From JBDKTK01 sp039680225 (GTDB lineage: Bacteria > Desulfobacterota > Syntrophia > Syntrophales > UBA4778), in NCBI GenBank assembly GCA_039680225.1, contig JBDKTK010000037.1:1-6472 (forward strand): a DNA stretch of 6,472 nucleotides, written 5' to 3'. The position numbers and the translations under genes are program-made. How positions within the stretch are numbered: the stretch's first letter is position 1; every line of letters begins with the position of its first letter. Under the pieces are notes generated by a model, which was given only the letters and a program-made list of their open reading frames with translations, did no database searches and was not told the DNA's origin. Below are positions 5,753-6,472 of this stretch, piece by piece.

Positions 5753-5794
5753 TGAACCGGCAGCCCGCCGGCATTCCGGCAATAAAGCGGTTCA
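5753..5794. repeat. 7-bp inverted repeat in the ompH-like leader
   Basis: TGAACCG at 5753-5759 and CGGTTCA at 5788-5794 are exact reverse complements 28 bases apart, and the interval between them contains several GCCGG/CCGGC units that could pair further. This is in the predicted 5' leader, just downstream of the -10 box. A separate 10-bp palindrome GTTGATCAAC lies at 5735-5744, closer to the start codon. Either could be a leader hairpin or an operator. No known element is recognised. Confidence 0.4.
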
Positions 5795-5795
5795 G

Positions 5796-5824
5796 ACCAT
5801 AGTGAATTGTGCTGCAGATATCAA
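5796..5824 (-). promoter_or_regulatory. Sigma70-type promoter of the ompH-like gene
   Basis: The minus strand has TTGATA (5824-5819, five of six -35 positions), a 17-bp spacer and TATGGT (5801-5796, four of six -10 positions). The predicted start near 5789 gives a leader of about 70 nt. The site begins just after the possible terminator of the upstream VWA gene, which supports separate transcription. Confidence 0.55.
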
Positions 5825-5829
5825 GATGG

Positions 5830-5866
5830 AAAAAACCGGCATGCCGCCCCGGGGAAGCAGGGGGCG
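5830..5866 (-). terminator. Possible intrinsic terminator of the VWA gene
   Basis: About 27 bases after the VWA stop the transcript can form a GC-rich hairpin: CGCCCC pairs with GGGGCG around a 10-base loop. An alternative is CCGG pairing with CCGG around 9 bases, directly followed by six U residues (5835-5830). The U-run and GC-rich foldback fit an intrinsic terminator. The stem adjoining the U-run is short, so strength is uncertain. Confidence 0.45.
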
Positions 5867-5893
5867 AAATGAAGACTGGATTGGAACAGCAGC

Positions 5894-6472
5894 TCAACTG
5901 CGGGCCATCAGGTGCAGCACCGTTTTTTCCAGGCCGTCGAGATTCAGCTCGAACATGGGGAACACCTGGCGGATCGCCCTGACCGTCCAGGCGCCGTCCC
6001 ATTCAAATTCCTGCATGGGATTGATCCAGGCGGCGTGGCGGAAAGTCTTTGCCAGGAACTGCAGGTAATCCATGCTGGCCCTGCCCTCCCGCTGATCGAG
6101 ATAGATGGAGCCGTTCACATAAGCCAGCTCGTATGGGGCCATGCTGGCGTCCCCCACGATGATCAGCCGTGTTTCGGGGTCCTGCCGGACAAACTCTTCT
6201 ACCATGTACGGCTTGAGCCGGCGCTGGGGGTCCATGAACACGCGGCTGTAAATCGTGTTGTGGAAATAATAGATTTTGAGGTCCTTGAACTGGGAGCGGG
6301 CGTAATTGAACAGGGTCTGGACCATGTGTACGTAGGGGTCCATGGACCAGCCGCCGTTGTCGATCATGAGGATTATCTTCAGGCGGTCCTTGAGGCGCCT
6401 GTCGAAGACGATGTCGATCTCCCCGGCATTGCGCATGGTCGCATAAATAGTCTTGTCCACATTGACGACATC
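5894..6472 (-). CDS. VWA-domain protein, CoxE-like, N-terminus missing
   Basis: The reading frame is open to the window edge. A GTG at 6460 exists, but the four codons before it (D-V-V-N) continue the frame, so this is most likely the last 192 residues of a longer protein. Numbering from the edge, hydrophobic LKIILMID (31-38) leads into DNGGWSM at 38-44, the position of the metal-ion-dependent adhesion site of a von Willebrand factor A domain. The strand LIIVGDASMAP later in the sequence fits the third metal-site loop. The C-terminal part has SIYLDQREGRASMDYL and WINPMQEFEW, which I recall from CoxE-type VWA proteins of deltaproteobacteria. Such proteins often work with a MoxR-type AAA+ ATPase in assembling or maturing other proteins, and any such partner would be upstream, outside this window. 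No signal peptide can be judged. The family call is good, and the function is unknown. Confidence 0.8.
   Translation of the reverse strand, partial: DVVNVDKTIYATMRNAGEIDIVFDRRLKDRLKIILMIDNGGWSMDPYVHMVQTLFNYARSQFKDLKIYYFHNTIYSRVFMDPQRRLKPYMVEEFVRQDPETRLIIVGDASMAPYELAYVNGSIYLDQREGRASMDYLQFLAKTFRHAAWINPMQEFEWDGAWTVRAIRQVFPMFELNLDGLEKTVLHLMARS

Noticed and set aside
6458..6460. GTG at 6460 as the true start of the VWA gene
   Set aside because: The frame stays open to the window edge, and the visible part begins only a short way before the metal-site strand, too little for the N-terminal region expected of CoxE-like proteins.

Overview
All six genes in this window lie on the minus strand, so transcription runs from high to low coordinates. 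The organism is probably a Gram-negative, anaerobic deltaproteobacterium-like bacterium (Desulfobacterota, perhaps near Syntrophobacterales). The evidence is a periplasmic OmpH/Skp-type chaperone, which implies an outer membrane; a phenylacetate-CoA ligase followed by a tandem-ACT protein, a pairing typical of anaerobic bacteria and archaea; a CoxE-like VWA protein of a type I associate with deltaproteobacteria; and GC-rich genes with AT-rich spacers. This placement is an inference, because the window has no rRNA or other marker gene.

Layout in transcription order: (1) 6472-5894, the C-terminal part of a VWA-domain protein whose N-terminus lies outside the window. (2) A possible terminator at 5866-5830, then a sigma70-like promoter at 5824-5796 and a secreted OmpH/Skp-family protein (5717-5184). 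(3) A spacer of about 330 bp holding GC-rich palindromes next to the ompH-like stop, a candidate promoter and a perfect 10-bp inverted repeat in the leader of the next gene. (4) Two adjacent paralogous biotin carboxylases, 4854-3385 (BC2) and 3364-1898 (BC1), 20 bp apart. (5) A 118-bp spacer with a 14-bp palindrome and a strong promoter (TTGACA, 17 bp, TATATA). (6) paaK (1779-478) and a tandem-ACT gene (464-33), 13 bp apart.

The two functional pairs are BC2-BC1 and paaK-ACT. BC1 keeps every biotin-carboxylase active-site residue I could check. BC2 is clearly homologous and uninterrupted, but it has replaced several catalytic residues, including one metal-binding Glu and the active-site Lys. 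It looks like a pseudoenzyme or altered-function partner of BC1. No biotin carrier protein or carboxyltransferase is in the window, so the carboxylase they serve must be completed by genes elsewhere. PaaK would activate an aryl-acetate type acid to its CoA thioester, and the ACT protein is a plausible amino-acid or aromatic-metabolite sensor for that unit. BC and PaaK genes have separate apparent promoters, so a shared pathway is possible but not shown.

I saw no tRNA, rRNA, CRISPR array, insertion sequence or phage feature. The most interesting point is the degenerate second biotin carboxylase and its unusual leader.
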